This document shows, in pieces, positions 17,421 through 26,628 of a DNA stretch of 64,000 bases. The notes beneath the pieces are model-generated. The model searched no databases. It saw only the letters and a program-made list of their open reading frames with translations, and was not told the DNA's origin. This DNA comes from Paenibacillus sp. (lineage in GTDB: Bacteria > Bacillota > Bacilli > Paenibacillales > YIM-B00363): positions 1 through 64,000 of the forward strand of contig NZ_DASQNA010000030.1 of NCBI RefSeq assembly GCF_035645195.1. The letters run 5' to 3'. Both the position numbers and the translations under genes were made by a program. Every line of letters begins with the position of its first letter. The first letter of the stretch is position 1.

Positions 17421-17574
17421 TCGAAACGATGCTTTCTTGAGATCCAAACAAAGTGCAGCCGATGGATTTTTTTCTAGATACATTTGAAACTTCTCCATCT
17501 TATTTTATGAAATCATGGAAATGCTAATAAAGAAGTATATAATAAAGTGAGTCAGACAAATGAGGTGAAGAGTT

Positions 17575-18933
17575 ATGAGATTAGAAATGAAGAACATTGG
17601 TTTGTTGGGTAAAGCGGATATAGAAATTAATGGCTTAACGGTTATTGCAGGAGAAAACGATACCGGTAAAAGTACAATAGGTAAGGTCTTGTTCTCCATA
17701 ATCAAAGCTTTTACAAGATATTCTGAAGATTTTGCCGAGGAAACTAGAAAGTCATATTTTAATATGCTGGAAACCGTTTATTTTCAGTTAAGAAAATATG
17801 TTGATTTTAACGAGCATGAAGCGCTAAGGAAAGAATTTTTACCACCTAGAATATTTAGAGATATAGAGTATTCGCTAGATGTTGGGAATTTTGAGAATAT
17901 AGATTTAATACTGAGTCAAAAAATTGAGCTAATAAAAAATTTGAATCTTCCAACCAGAATAATGGAATCAACAGTACACACATTATTAAATTTACGCTCA
18001 TCTATTATTTATACAAACGAAAAAAAAGAGTACATTGTAAAAGCTTTAAAATTAGCTTTTATGTCTGAGTTTAATTCTGAAATATCAAATAAATACATAG
18101 AAAATGAATCTTTAATCAAATGTACTGAGGGGAATAACAAGGTTTTAGAAATATCCATTATAAAAGACCAAATTGATAGAATTGAATACTTTGATGAGCT
18201 TTTCTTTAGTGATGCAACTTATATAGAAAGCCCTTTGGTGCTTCAAATGTATGATGCAATTTCTAAAAGTACGGCTTTTTTTGAAGAAGAGGAACTTTTC
18301 ACGAAATCATCTATAGTCCATAACCGTGCCTCAAAAAAGGTACAGATTGCTTTTCACTTGAAAGATTTGATTAATAAGATGGAAAATGCTCAATACTTTA
18401 AAAGTTTTAATAAACAATCAGAAGAAGAAGATATCCAACTATTTAACCGTATCTCTAATTTAATAGGCGGAGATGTTTCCTTTAAAAAACAGCAAAGAGA
18501 CTTTGTCTATTCAAAAAAATCTATCGAAAAAGACATTAATATTAAATCTGGGAATCTCGCCACTGGAATTAAGTCTTTTGGAATACTCCAACTGCTTTTA
18601 AAGGCAGGATTACTTAATGAAAGGACACTTATTATTTTAGATGAACCGGAGATTCACCTACATCCGAAGTGGCAAGTAGAATACTGTAAAATGATTATTG
18701 AGCTAGTGAAGAGAGATATTAACATTCTAGTTACAACTCATAGTCCATACATATTACAAGCACTTAAAGTTTTCGCTGAGAATTCAGATATGGATGAAAA
18801 TAGAATTAACTATTACTTTGCAGAAAAAGAAAGTGGGAATAATCACGTGAATATTGAGAATATTAACGGTAATCTAAATAAAGCATTTAGAAAGTTGTCT
18901 GAGCCAATACAAAAATTAGTGTGGGAGAACTAA
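17575..18933 (+). CDS. AAA/ABC-type ATPase, likely defence-associated
   Basis: The 452-residue protein starts at an ATG after GAGGTGAAG. It has a Walker A motif GENDTGKST at 26-34, a long helical insertion (about 60-330), a short ABC-signature-like region, a Walker B motif LIILDEPEIHLHP near 353-365 and the switch VTTHSPYIL near 383. This is the ATPase core of the OLD/AAA_15 group, but no TOPRIM nuclease domain is attached. The coding sequence is strikingly AT-rich compared with the chromosome, indicating recent transfer. The gene downstream, four bases after the stop, encodes a probable nuclease. ATPase-nuclease pairs of this kind are common in phage defence; the exact family was not recognised. 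Confidence 0.75.
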   Translation: MRLEMKNIGLLGKADIEINGLTVIAGENDTGKSTIGKVLFSIIKAFTRYSEDFAEETRKSYFNMLETVYFQLRKYVDFNEHEALRKEFLPPRIFRDIEYSLDVGNFENIDLILSQKIELIKNLNLPTRIMESTVHTLLNLRSSIIYTNEKKEYIVKALKLAFMSEFNSEISNKYIENESLIKCTEGNNKVLEISIIKDQIDRIEYFDELFFSDATYIESPLVLQMYDAISKSTAFFEEEELFTKSSIVHNRASKKVQIAFHLKDLINKMENAQYFKSFNKQSEEEDIQLFNRISNLIGGDVSFKKQQRDFVYSKKSIEKDINIKSGNLATGIKSFGILQLLLKAGLLNERTLIILDEPEIHLHPKWQVEYCKMIIELVKRDINILVTTHSPYILQALKVFAENSDMDENRINYYFAEKESGNNHVNIENINGNLNKAFRKLSEPIQKLVWEN

Positions 18934-18937
18934 CTGG

Positions 18938-19609
18938 ATGTTACAGAGATTATTGAGTTTTGGTGTTGAAAATGGAATTTTTAAAATATTACCGATTAAA
19001 GATATAGATAAATCATGCTGCAAGGTTTCTACTACCGAAGTAATTGATTTCGATGAGACAAAACGTATGATAATTGCGGAAATTAACAGTTCTAAATGGA
19101 AAATGCAAGAACCAAAGTCATGTGATGCTTTGAAAATTATACCACAGGTGAATAGACTTGATTTTATAGAATTCAAAGGACTCAACACGTTTTTGGAAAG
19201 ATTGGAGGATTCAGGTAAAAATGTCGAGGAAGAAATCTCTAAACAAATCGGAAAATTTGAATTTGGAACAAAAATCTTTGATAGCTTTCAGGTATTAGAT
19301 TATGTGCTTAAATCAGCAAAGTTTGGTATGTCAAAAACTGAGAGGCAGTCTTTCGCACTCGTTGAGAAGAATTATTTTATAATGGTCGATATTGAAGTTG
19401 GGGAGGATGGTATACAAGATTTTGCACTTATGATGGAGTTCCTTAGTCAAACTTCAAATGTTAGAAATACAATTTTGTCATATATAAAGGAAGATATTAA
19501 GGGTCTTGGTGGTAGCGGAATAGTGAAAATGAATAGCCCCAAACTTATTAATGTTAAAGAAGTAGATAAAATGTATGCATCGGTATTGTCAGCGGTAGCA
19601 AATCAGTAA
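18938..19609 (+). CDS. Partner of the ATPase; probable PD-(D/E)XK nuclease
   Basis: The 223-residue protein is encoded four bases after the ATPase stop and has the same AT-rich composition. I do not recognise the family as a whole. Residues 60-82 carry Cys62-Asp63 followed after 14 residues by Glu78-Phe-Lys80 in the stretch DFIEFKGLN. That is the spacing and hydrophobic pattern of the metal-binding Asp and E-x-K of PD-(D/E)XK nucleases. The C-terminal half is mainly helical. No signal peptide or membrane segment is present. The inferred role is effector nuclease of a two-gene defence module, with the ATPase as sensor or regulator. Ribosome binding is weak, suggesting translational coupling. 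Confidence 0.6.
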   Translation: MLQRLLSFGVENGIFKILPIKDIDKSCCKVSTTEVIDFDETKRMIIAEINSSKWKMQEPKSCDALKIIPQVNRLDFIEFKGLNTFLERLEDSGKNVEEEISKQIGKFEFGTKIFDSFQVLDYVLKSAKFGMSKTERQSFALVEKNYFIMVDIEVGEDGIQDFALMMEFLSQTSNVRNTILSYIKEDIKGLGGSGIVKMNSPKLINVKEVDKMYASVLSAVANQ

Positions 19610-19653
19610 AGATTATAATGCTGAATCCCATTTGATTACGCACATGTGGAGTG

Positions 19654-19912
19654 TTAAGCATTACTTAAATTGGGTGGGGGAATGATTTCCTCCGCTTGTT
19701 TCACGCCCCGAAAAGAAGTGTGTAATATCCTGATGCTTGCGTCGGAATAAACTTTAATCTTATGAATGAGCTTATAGTCATCATTCTCAAGATTAGGCTT
19801 TGCCGGTGGAATTCCTACAACTTAATGTTCCGTGTCATTCTTTGACTTATCGGTATTTCAAGTTAAATTTTGCGGGCAGCCTATCGACTTTGTTCAGTTT
19901 GAGTTCTCGCAT
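19654..19912 (-). pseudogene. Broken minus-strand gene, product unknown
   Basis: On the minus strand an ATG at 19912 opens with MRELKLNKVDRLPAKFNLKY. After a frameshift, the reading continues TDKSKNDTEH, a stop codon, then VVGIPPAKPNLENDDYKL and HKIKVYSDASIRILHTSF, ending with a stop at 19654. The protein-like composition across all segments argues for a formerly coding gene of about 85 residues carrying one frameshift and one nonsense mutation. I do not recognise the family. Confidence 0.5.
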
Positions 19913-20000
19913 TAGCTGACTATAACTTTCCCGAGTTGGTTAATTGATGCAGTAGGGGACGGAAACTCGCCTTCAAGCTATGTAAGCTTCTTTTTAACTC

Positions 20001-20176
20001 CTAGCAACACTCTTACCTGATAAATCTGAAATTATTTTGTAGCTGCAGATAACAAGTACTTAGTTCTACTGACAGAAGAGTTGGAAGTAAGCGAATACTA
20101 AACTTGACCGAGAAGATGTAGTTAAAGCATTCAATTATGCAGTATTTTTAATGATCTATATCGTAGTACATTTTGA
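20001..20176 (+). pseudogene. Decayed partial copy of the SF0329-like gene at 14271
   Basis: CTGATAAATCTGAAATT matches the intact gene's codons for D-K-S-G-I and continues with a frameshift toward A-x-D-x-K. After an internal deletion, the codons give T-D-R-R-V-G-S-K-R-I, N-L-T-E-K-M, stop, L-K-H-S-I-M-Q-Y-F. These align with VDRRVGKKRI, NMSEKIK and LKHPIVQYF at the end of the intact protein. The downstream bases also track the intact 3' end. Together with the relic at 16975 this is the remainder of a duplicated gene pair. Confidence 0.8.
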
Positions 20177-20332
20177 GAAAATATAGTATTGGGAAAGTGT
20201 TTTCATGACTAGACAAATTATCTGAAATTGTTTAAATTCTTTTCAAAGTGGAAGCCTACCGTGTCAGGGGGTGTTCTTACTTTCACATTTGATAAGCGTA
20301 GGGATGATAATTTTTCCATATAACAAGGCAAT

Positions 20333-20358
20333 AAGAGGAGTCGCAAACTCCTCTTTTT
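20333..20358 (+). terminator. Rho-independent terminator upstream of the helicase promoter
   Basis: The 9-bp perfect stem AAGAGGAGT/ACTCCTCTT encloses the loop CGCAA and runs into a T-run. It has no intact plus-strand gene directly before it, only the SF0329 relic. Confidence 0.75.
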
Positions 20359-20374
20359 CCATTTCATACGATGG

Positions 20375-20380
20375 TATAAT
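20375..20380 (+). promoter_or_regulatory. -10 box of the helicase gene
   Basis: A perfect TATAAT lies 35 bases before the ATG. No strong -35 was seen; the terminator's T-run occupies that region. Confidence 0.5.
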
Positions 20381-20414
20381 AAACACCACGAGATCAGCAT
20401 TGAAAGGTAAAAGC

Positions 20415-22613
20415 ATGAAGGTAAAAGAAGATTTCTTTACCCGCAAGAAAAACGACATCGGCGTCTCCCTAAATGACGTGCAAAAGAAGGCTGTCATTCA
20501 AACGGAGGGGCCGTTGCTGTTGTTGGCGTCTCCGGGCTCGGGGAAGACGACGACCATTATTATGAGGATTGGCTATTTGATTGAGGAAAAGGGAGTCGAC
20601 CCGGCGAGGATCAAGGCGGTCACGTTTAGCCGGGCTTCAGCGAACGACATGAAGGAACGGTTCAAACGTTTCTTTCCCCATCTTCCGCCGGTTGATTTTT
20701 CCACGATTCATAGTTTCGCTTTCGAGGTTGTGAAAGAGCATTTCCGTCGAACAAGGACGAATTTTCAAATTATCGAAGGCGACCTAGATCCGCAGGAGCA
20801 GGTGAAGCTCGACACGAACGATCTGCCGTTGCATAAGAAGTTTATTTTACGAAATTTGTTCAAAACCATTGTCGGGGAAAACATGACCGACGATCAGATG
20901 GACGAACTGACGACGTACATCAGCTTTATCAAGAACAAGATGGTTCCTGCCGATCTTTGGTCAACGGTAAAAACGAGTGTGACGCAAGCGGAAAGATTAC
21001 TACGCGAGTATGAGGCATTCAAGAGGTCGATGAACAAGTTGTTAATCGATTTCGATGATATGCTAACCCTAGCGGAGCAGGTGCTAGAGAAGGACGGGCA
21101 GCTGCTTCGGAGATACCAGGACCGGTTTGATTACATCCTTACGGACGAGAGTCAGGATACTTCCATGGTTCAACACGCGATTATCGAAAAGCTGGTTCGG
21201 AAGCACGGAAACCTTTGCGTCGTTGGCGACGAGGATCAGGCGATCTATAGCTGGCGCGGGGCGGAGCCGTCGTACCTGTTGAACTTTAAGCAAGTGTACC
21301 CTAATGCGACGACCCTACTGATGGAGCAGAATTATCGTTCGTCGAAGGATATTGTCCATATCGCCAATCAGTTCATAAAGCGCAATAAGAGCAGGTACGA
21401 CAAAAATATGTTTACTGCGAATCCGCCAATCGAGCCGGTGAAGATCATAAGTTTGGCGGATTATCGTTACCAGGCCAAGTACTTGGTTCAAGCAATTCAG
21501 GAGATCGGGCAGCTTTCCGAAGTGGCGGTATTGTACCGTAACAATTCCTCTTCCATTTCTTTAATGAATGAATTTGACCGGGCAGGGATTCCGTTTTACA
21601 TGAAGGATGCCGACAACCGGTTCTTTTTGCATTGGGTCGTCGAGGATATTTTAAATTTTATGCGCATGACCTTTACGGACAAGCGACCCGACCTACTAGA
21701 GAAAATTCATTTGAAAATGAACGGCTATATTAGCAAGCAGCAAATGGCCTCTCTGAAAGAAATCGACAACAACGAGTCCGTGTTCGATAATTTGCTGAAT
21801 CACGTCCCGTTGCAGGAGTATCAGGTCAAGCTGTTACAGGCGTGCAAGGAAACATTCGGACAGATGAAAGGCATGCCGCCGCGTCACGCGATCCGCGTTA
21901 TTCGCGATCGGTTAGGTTACGAAAAGTCGCTTGAAAAGATGTGCGAGCGCCTTGGATTCCGGAAAGAGTACTTGGTGGGCATCCTTAACACGTTAGAGGA
22001 AATTGCCGATACGCTTGTTACGATGGAAGACTTCGCGAATCGGCTCAAATATCTGGAATCGGCATTGAAAACTTCCAAATCCAGAAGAGGGCAAAACGCG
22101 GTGACGTTCTCGACGTTTCATAGCTCTAAGGGATTGGAATTTGAGCACGTATATATGATCGACCTGATTGAAGGAATCATCCCGTCTAAAGACGATCAGG
22201 AGAAAGTCGAACTAATGGAAGAAGCAACCCGCCTATTTTATGTCGGCATGACGCGGGCGAAGAAGCATTTGGAACTCATTTCTTATCGGGAGAGGGATGG
22301 GGAAAAAGTTGCGGAGTCCTTATTTGTAACGAACGTCCGGAACATCATGAACCCGCCGAAGCAAATTCCAAACGACAATGGGCCGCCGGTAAGGGTAAGA
22401 AAAAGGAAAGAGACAGCGGTTCCTCTGCACAATCCCAACGCGATCCAAAAGACGGCTGATTTGAGGATCGGAACATTCGTGAAGCATCGAGTGTTCGGAC
22501 AGGGCGAAATCATGCAGCTAAGCGAAGATACGATCGAAATTAGGGTCAAGGCGGAGCTTAAAAAGCTCTCGGTGAAGACATGCTTGGAGATGGGATTGCT
22601 GGAGTTGGTATGA
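20415..22613 (+). CDS. UvrD/PcrA-type superfamily 1 DNA helicase
   Basis: The ATG after GAAAGGTAAAAG gives 732 residues. Motifs in order are: Q-motif region, Walker A ASPGSGKTTT (Lys44), motif II DESQDTS, GDEDQAIYSWRGA, EQNYRSS, motif V TFHSSKGLEFEHVYM, and motif VI EEATRLFYVGMTRAKKHL. The last 60 residues (IGTFVKHRVFGQGEIMQL) resemble the Tudor-like C-terminal module of PcrA. It should be a 3'-5' ATP-driven DNA translocase. It is one of several UvrD-like genes such a genome would carry; its place between defence genes suggests an accessory role, but repair is equally possible. It has its own terminator. Confidence 0.88.
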   Translation: MKVKEDFFTRKKNDIGVSLNDVQKKAVIQTEGPLLLLASPGSGKTTTIIMRIGYLIEEKGVDPARIKAVTFSRASANDMKERFKRFFPHLPPVDFSTIHSFAFEVVKEHFRRTRTNFQIIEGDLDPQEQVKLDTNDLPLHKKFILRNLFKTIVGENMTDDQMDELTTYISFIKNKMVPADLWSTVKTSVTQAERLLREYEAFKRSMNKLLIDFDDMLTLAEQVLEKDGQLLRRYQDRFDYILTDESQDTSMVQHAIIEKLVRKHGNLCVVGDEDQAIYSWRGAEPSYLLNFKQVYPNATTLLMEQNYRSSKDIVHIANQFIKRNKSRYDKNMFTANPPIEPVKIISLADYRYQAKYLVQAIQEIGQLSEVAVLYRNNSSSISLMNEFDRAGIPFYMKDADNRFFLHWVVEDILNFMRMTFTDKRPDLLEKIHLKMNGYISKQQMASLKEIDNNESVFDNLLNHVPLQEYQVKLLQACKETFGQMKGMPPRHAIRVIRDRLGYEKSLEKMCERLGFRKEYLVGILNTLEEIADTLVTMEDFANRLKYLESALKTSKSRRGQNAVTFSTFHSSKGLEFEHVYMIDLIEGIIPSKDDQEKVELMEEATRLFYVGMTRAKKHLELISYRERDGEKVAESLFVTNVRNIMNPPKQIPNDNGPPVRVRKRKETAVPLHNPNAIQKTADLRIGTFVKHRVFGQGEIMQLSEDTIEIRVKAELKKLSVKTCLEMGLLELV

Positions 22614-22660
22614 GGGAAGCCAGGGTCCGTGCAGCAAAACACAATTTGGGAGACGAAAAA

Positions 22661-22688
22661 GGAAGCGGGCTTTTCCGCTTCTTTGTTT
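22661..22688 (+). terminator. Terminator after the helicase gene
   Basis: GGAAGCGG pairs with CCGCTTCT across a 6-base loop, followed by TTTGTTTT. The remaining 22689-22851 bases to the next promoter are AT-rich and show no convincing gene. Confidence 0.75.
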
Positions 22689-22851
22689 TAGGCGTAAGAA
22701 CTTCATTGTAAATGCCAACGTATTCGAACCCTGAGCAAGTCAATTTCAACGTTTAATTTCCCTTTCATTGTAAATACTGTCTATTAGACAAAACTATTTG
22801 AGTATGGACGATCGGGAAGTTCCTTCTCTATAGTGACGAATATGTTAAATG

Positions 22852-22880
22852 GTTACATATATTACTTACTCTGATACAAT
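22852..22880 (+). promoter_or_regulatory. Promoter of the dptFGH operon
   Basis: GTTACA and TACAAT are separated by exactly 17 bases, about 75 bases before the dptF start. The leader is AT-rich. Confidence 0.6.
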
Positions 22881-22955
22881 GTTAATTATACACATGCTAA
22901 TTAACGTTTTTATAGTGCTAATCTATCATTACCCTACCCTGTGGAGTTGATTTAA

Positions 22956-25247
22956 TTGACTACGAATAAGTCTAGTTTGGTTCAATTTATTGAGCAATGG
23001 AACGACGAATTGGCCACTCTGATTTACAAAATGGAAACGTTAATTTACCAAGACCCGGCCAGCGCGATGTTGAAAGCCCGGGTATTTGTGGAGGAGATAC
23101 TTCAAAGGGTATTTCAAACAGAAGGAATCATTCTCCAGGAAAATTTAAGCCTTCACGACAAAATCTCATTATTAAGCACTAAGGAGTACATTACTAAAGA
23201 AACCCAAAGTTTGCTGCACACAGTGCGTCTGGCGGGGAACAAAGCTGCACATAATGCGAATTACGATGATTTAAGTGAAGCAATAAAGCTGCATAGAGCA
23301 GTGTACATGATCTTTAAATGGTATTACGAAACGTATTTATCATTCCAATCGTCGGTACCTGATTATGCATATCCGAAACCTCCTTCCGAAAACTCGGAGG
23401 AAATTCAGCAATTAAAAGCAGAAGTAATGAAAATTATGGAGATGGTTCGTGCAGAACAAGCCGGCAAACTGCCAATGACTGAAGAAAGTGTGGAAATGGC
23501 GGTTCCGGGAACTAATCCATCTTTGCTTCAGTTGAATTTACCCGCAGGACATAGTTATTTGCTACGGGAAATGAAAAGACTAAGAGATTCGTCGAAAGAA
23601 GCGATTGAGAACGCGAATGCGTTCAGTAAATATAAAGAGTATCTGCATGTGGAACGCAAAGTTCAAATCGACCTAGAAGAATGTTTAAGGCGTAGGAAAG
23701 ACTCGCCAAACTCAAACTTGATATTGCTATGCGGTAATGTTGGTGACGGGAAGTCGCATCTTCTGGCCTATTTGAAAGAAAATAGACCGGAACTCTTGGA
23801 GAAATATGAAGTTTTTAATGATGCTACAGAGAGCTTCTCGCCTACGAAAGATGCTATGGAAACGTTGGATGAAATATTGAGGGATTTTTCCGATGAACGA
23901 ATCGCTACGTCGGGAAGAAAAGTGATCTTAGCCATAAATATGGGGATTTTGCACAATTTCATCTCTTCGAAAAGTCGAGAAGGAGTAACGTACAGCCGTC
24001 TAGAACGCAATGTGAATGAAAGCGGACTGTTTTCAAATGAAGTTACACAAACGAACGGGACGGATGATTATTTCGACATATTAAGCTTCAGTGATTACCA
24101 TCCATACGAGATTACAGCGAACGGGGCGGAATCGAGTTTTTATACTGCAATTCTTGAGAAAGTTTTTGCCCCGAACGAAGGGAATCCCTTTTACTTAGCT
24201 TATAAAGAAGACCTGACTAGAAACGTGAAGACGATGTTGCATGAGAATTATTTATTCATGCAGAACCCGACTGTTCGGAAACAGGTTGTACAATTTATTA
24301 CCCAGGCGATTATTCAGTACAAACTGGTCGTTTCTGCCCGGGCCTTCCTCAACTTTATTGCAGACATTGTCGTTCCAGACGACATGACGCCATTCGATTT
24401 CATGGGCGATTTGGAAAGAATGGAACAGTCCGTCCCAACGTTAATGTTTAAACGCCGGGAACGCTCCTTTATATTGCGGGTCATGCATGAACTAGACCCA
24501 ATTCACAAACGAAATGAACACACGGACAATATTATTATTGAGTTAAACACCTCGAGCAACTGGTCGAAGGTTGTAGAAGCTCACATAACGAATGACGTTG
24601 CACTGAGATGGTTAAAAGTATTTCAGCAATCAGACGAGGTTGAGTTTGCTCCCAATGTTTTCTCATTATACTGTGAATTCATCATCCGCCTAGCGGAATT
24701 AACAAACCCGGAGTTTTATGAGAGAACTAGTTCGAAAATTTACAAAAAATACTTGAAATTGCTTTTTGGCGTTAATGTAGGTGAGAAAGAGGCACTCAAA
24801 ACTCTTTACGAAGAAACGAAGGAAGCAATCCATCACTGGAGAGGCTCTCCATTAAGGGATTATGTGTACATTAACAAACCAACGGATATGATTCGGATTG
24901 CACAAAGACTACAGTTAAAACCGGATGTATCGCATATTACGCAGCTACCGCAGGAGAAATTGGAGAAGTTTCGCAATACGATTAAGGTAGCCTACCGATC
25001 CCCCGACCAGCAAAGCATTAGTTTGGAAATCGACTATCCACTATTTGAACTATTGCAAAAAGTATTAAACGGTTATTGTCCTAATAAGAAGGACGAAGAA
25101 GATGCTGTAAATTTCGTGGAGTTTGTCGAGAGATTAATGAGACTCGGGGAAAAGAAGAAGGAATTATTGGTTCACTTCCCCCAGGACTCCCGTATGTACA
25201 AACTATACAAAGATGACTTCTCCGGCTTTGTTTTTGAAAAGGAGTAA
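22956..25247 (+). CDS. dptF: DNA phosphorothioation-dependent restriction protein DptF
   Basis: A TTG start nine bases after GTGGAG gives 763 residues. The N-terminal 125 residues look like a DUF4145/HEPN-like helical domain (ending LAGNKAAHN). A spacer follows, then a P-loop ATPase domain with LLCGNVGDGKSHLL (Lys266). DptF (DndF) belongs to the restriction arm of phosphorothioate systems: together with DptG and DptH it attacks DNA that lacks the sulfur mark. The assignment rests on the P-loop architecture, size and the neighbouring dptG, dptH and dnd genes. GC is clearly below the chromosome. Confidence 0.85.
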   Translation: MTTNKSSLVQFIEQWNDELATLIYKMETLIYQDPASAMLKARVFVEEILQRVFQTEGIILQENLSLHDKISLLSTKEYITKETQSLLHTVRLAGNKAAHNANYDDLSEAIKLHRAVYMIFKWYYETYLSFQSSVPDYAYPKPPSENSEEIQQLKAEVMKIMEMVRAEQAGKLPMTEESVEMAVPGTNPSLLQLNLPAGHSYLLREMKRLRDSSKEAIENANAFSKYKEYLHVERKVQIDLEECLRRRKDSPNSNLILLCGNVGDGKSHLLAYLKENRPELLEKYEVFNDATESFSPTKDAMETLDEILRDFSDERIATSGRKVILAINMGILHNFISSKSREGVTYSRLERNVNESGLFSNEVTQTNGTDDYFDILSFSDYHPYEITANGAESSFYTAILEKVFAPNEGNPFYLAYKEDLTRNVKTMLHENYLFMQNPTVRKQVVQFITQAIIQYKLVVSARAFLNFIADIVVPDDMTPFDFMGDLERMEQSVPTLMFKRRERSFILRVMHELDPIHKRNEHTDNIIIELNTSSNWSKVVEAHITNDVALRWLKVFQQSDEVEFAPNVFSLYCEFIIRLAELTNPEFYERTSSKIYKKYLKLLFGVNVGEKEALKTLYEETKEAIHHWRGSPLRDYVYINKPTDMIRIAQRLQLKPDVSHITQLPQEKLEKFRNTIKVAYRSPDQQSISLEIDYPLFELLQKVLNGYCPNKKDEEDAVNFVEFVERLMRLGEKKKELLVHFPQDSRMYKLYKDDFSGFVFEKE

Positions 25248-25254
25248 TTAGAGG

Positions 25255-26628
25255 ATGACAATAATGTTGAAACAGGAACAGTTAGAAAAGAGCTATAGAA
25301 ATAACCACCCCCAATCAACGCCTGTAAATCCTGTTCTTCCTTTCGTAACAAAGCAGGTGAACGAATTCCAAGGGGGGATTGACGTACTCATAGGTGAGTA
25401 TGTCCGTCAAATATGCGGCCATGCGATAAAATCTCCAGAAAAACACAAGGATGAATTGGAATTTGAAGACCCGCTTATTTTACAATTAACGAGCCAAATT
25501 GACTTTAAGAACGAGGCGCAGTTAGATCTCGAGCGCTTCCTGAGATATTTCCTTTTTGGAAATGACCGTAGCATGAATGTTTTCCATCCGTATATTTACA
25601 ACTACCTACCAGAACCGGATAAGGAAAGCCTACGGAAGTATGCGGCGTTTATTTCAGATGTGCTTGTAGAGGGCGACAGCAATATAGCGGAGATCTTTAA
25701 AGATAAACAAGCGGATGATTTGTTAACGGAGTTAATCCTTAATAATCTCCAGGTTGTGTCCGTAAACCGTAGGGAGAAATCCAAACATCAAGGTTTGCTT
25801 CCTTTTCTGTCGGCAATGTACCGGGAAGACCTGCTATTCCTAAGCAAATACAAAGATTACTTTTTATCGCATTTCCCTTTACTAACACATTTTTACGCCT
25901 TTATGTATATCTGTCAACTAGCCTTTAAATTTGAGCGTTTCTTACATGCAGATTATAGTCAGGCCACACCATTTTACTTCGCCTTGGAGTGGGAGACATT
26001 AAGTAAAAGGCGCAAAGCTACCGAGGAGCTAGGTTATCGGGCAATAAAAGATAAGCTTCCGAACTTATTTGTTCACGTGCATACTATGACTATGTTAAGC
26101 ATGCACTCCGATACGGAAGGGCAACCGTTCTTAACATACGTTGACATCGATCAGAGGTTGGCTTCGGATGATAATCGGATTGAATTTGTCAACAGTATAA
26201 ACAGATGGTTACGTACTTACAGGAAAACATTCTTGAAGGATGGCGAGAATCAACAGTTTCCAGATTACAACGAACTTGGCGAAGCGATGAAAGGGCTATT
26301 CCAAACCGTACAACAGGGAGTAAATCAAGAAGCGGCAATGAAATACGGTAAAAATCTTCCCGCCTTTGGAGGGAAAACTTTAATCAAAAGCCGGAGCAGT
26401 TTAGGCCAGGTATTTAATATGACCCAAGAGATGTTATTACTGTTGACGGCAGTTTGTGTTAAGGAAACTCGTATGCCATTAAATGCTCTGTTCACGGAGT
26501 TTACGAAACGTGGAGTCGATTTTGATCGGCTTTCGAAAAAGGCGATCATTGAATTATTCGACACCTTGAATATCTTGGACAAAAAAAGTGACAGTGGAGA
26601 TGCTCAATATGTCAAACCCATTCTTTAA
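25255..26628 (+). CDS. dptG: DNA phosphorothioation-dependent restriction protein DptG
   Basis: The 457-residue protein follows dptF by seven bases and starts at an ATG after AAGGAGTAATTAGAGG; a second ATG three codons later is possible. It is largely helical with no ATPase or nuclease motif that I can see. It is identified by position between dptF and dptH and by size, matching DptG (DndG). DptG is required for the restriction complex, although its own activity is not established. It overlaps dptH by 20 bases. Confidence 0.75.
   Translation: MTIMLKQEQLEKSYRNNHPQSTPVNPVLPFVTKQVNEFQGGIDVLIGEYVRQICGHAIKSPEKHKDELEFEDPLILQLTSQIDFKNEAQLDLERFLRYFLFGNDRSMNVFHPYIYNYLPEPDKESLRKYAAFISDVLVEGDSNIAEIFKDKQADDLLTELILNNLQVVSVNRREKSKHQGLLPFLSAMYREDLLFLSKYKDYFLSHFPLLTHFYAFMYICQLAFKFERFLHADYSQATPFYFALEWETLSKRRKATEELGYRAIKDKLPNLFVHVHTMTMLSMHSDTEGQPFLTYVDIDQRLASDDNRIEFVNSINRWLRTYRKTFLKDGENQQFPDYNELGEAMKGLFQTVQQGVNQEAAMKYGKNLPAFGGKTLIKSRSSLGQVFNMTQEMLLLLTAVCVKETRMPLNALFTEFTKRGVDFDRLSKKAIIELFDTLNILDKKSDSGDAQYVKPIL

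Noticed and set aside
17305-17487. 60-codon plus-strand frame in the relic zone
   Set aside because: Lies across the IS3 OrfA remnant in another frame; no ribosome binding site and no protein-like pattern.
22558-22749. Small minus-strand frames after the helicase gene
   Set aside because: They overlap the helicase terminator and its 3' end and have no binding site; more likely chance.
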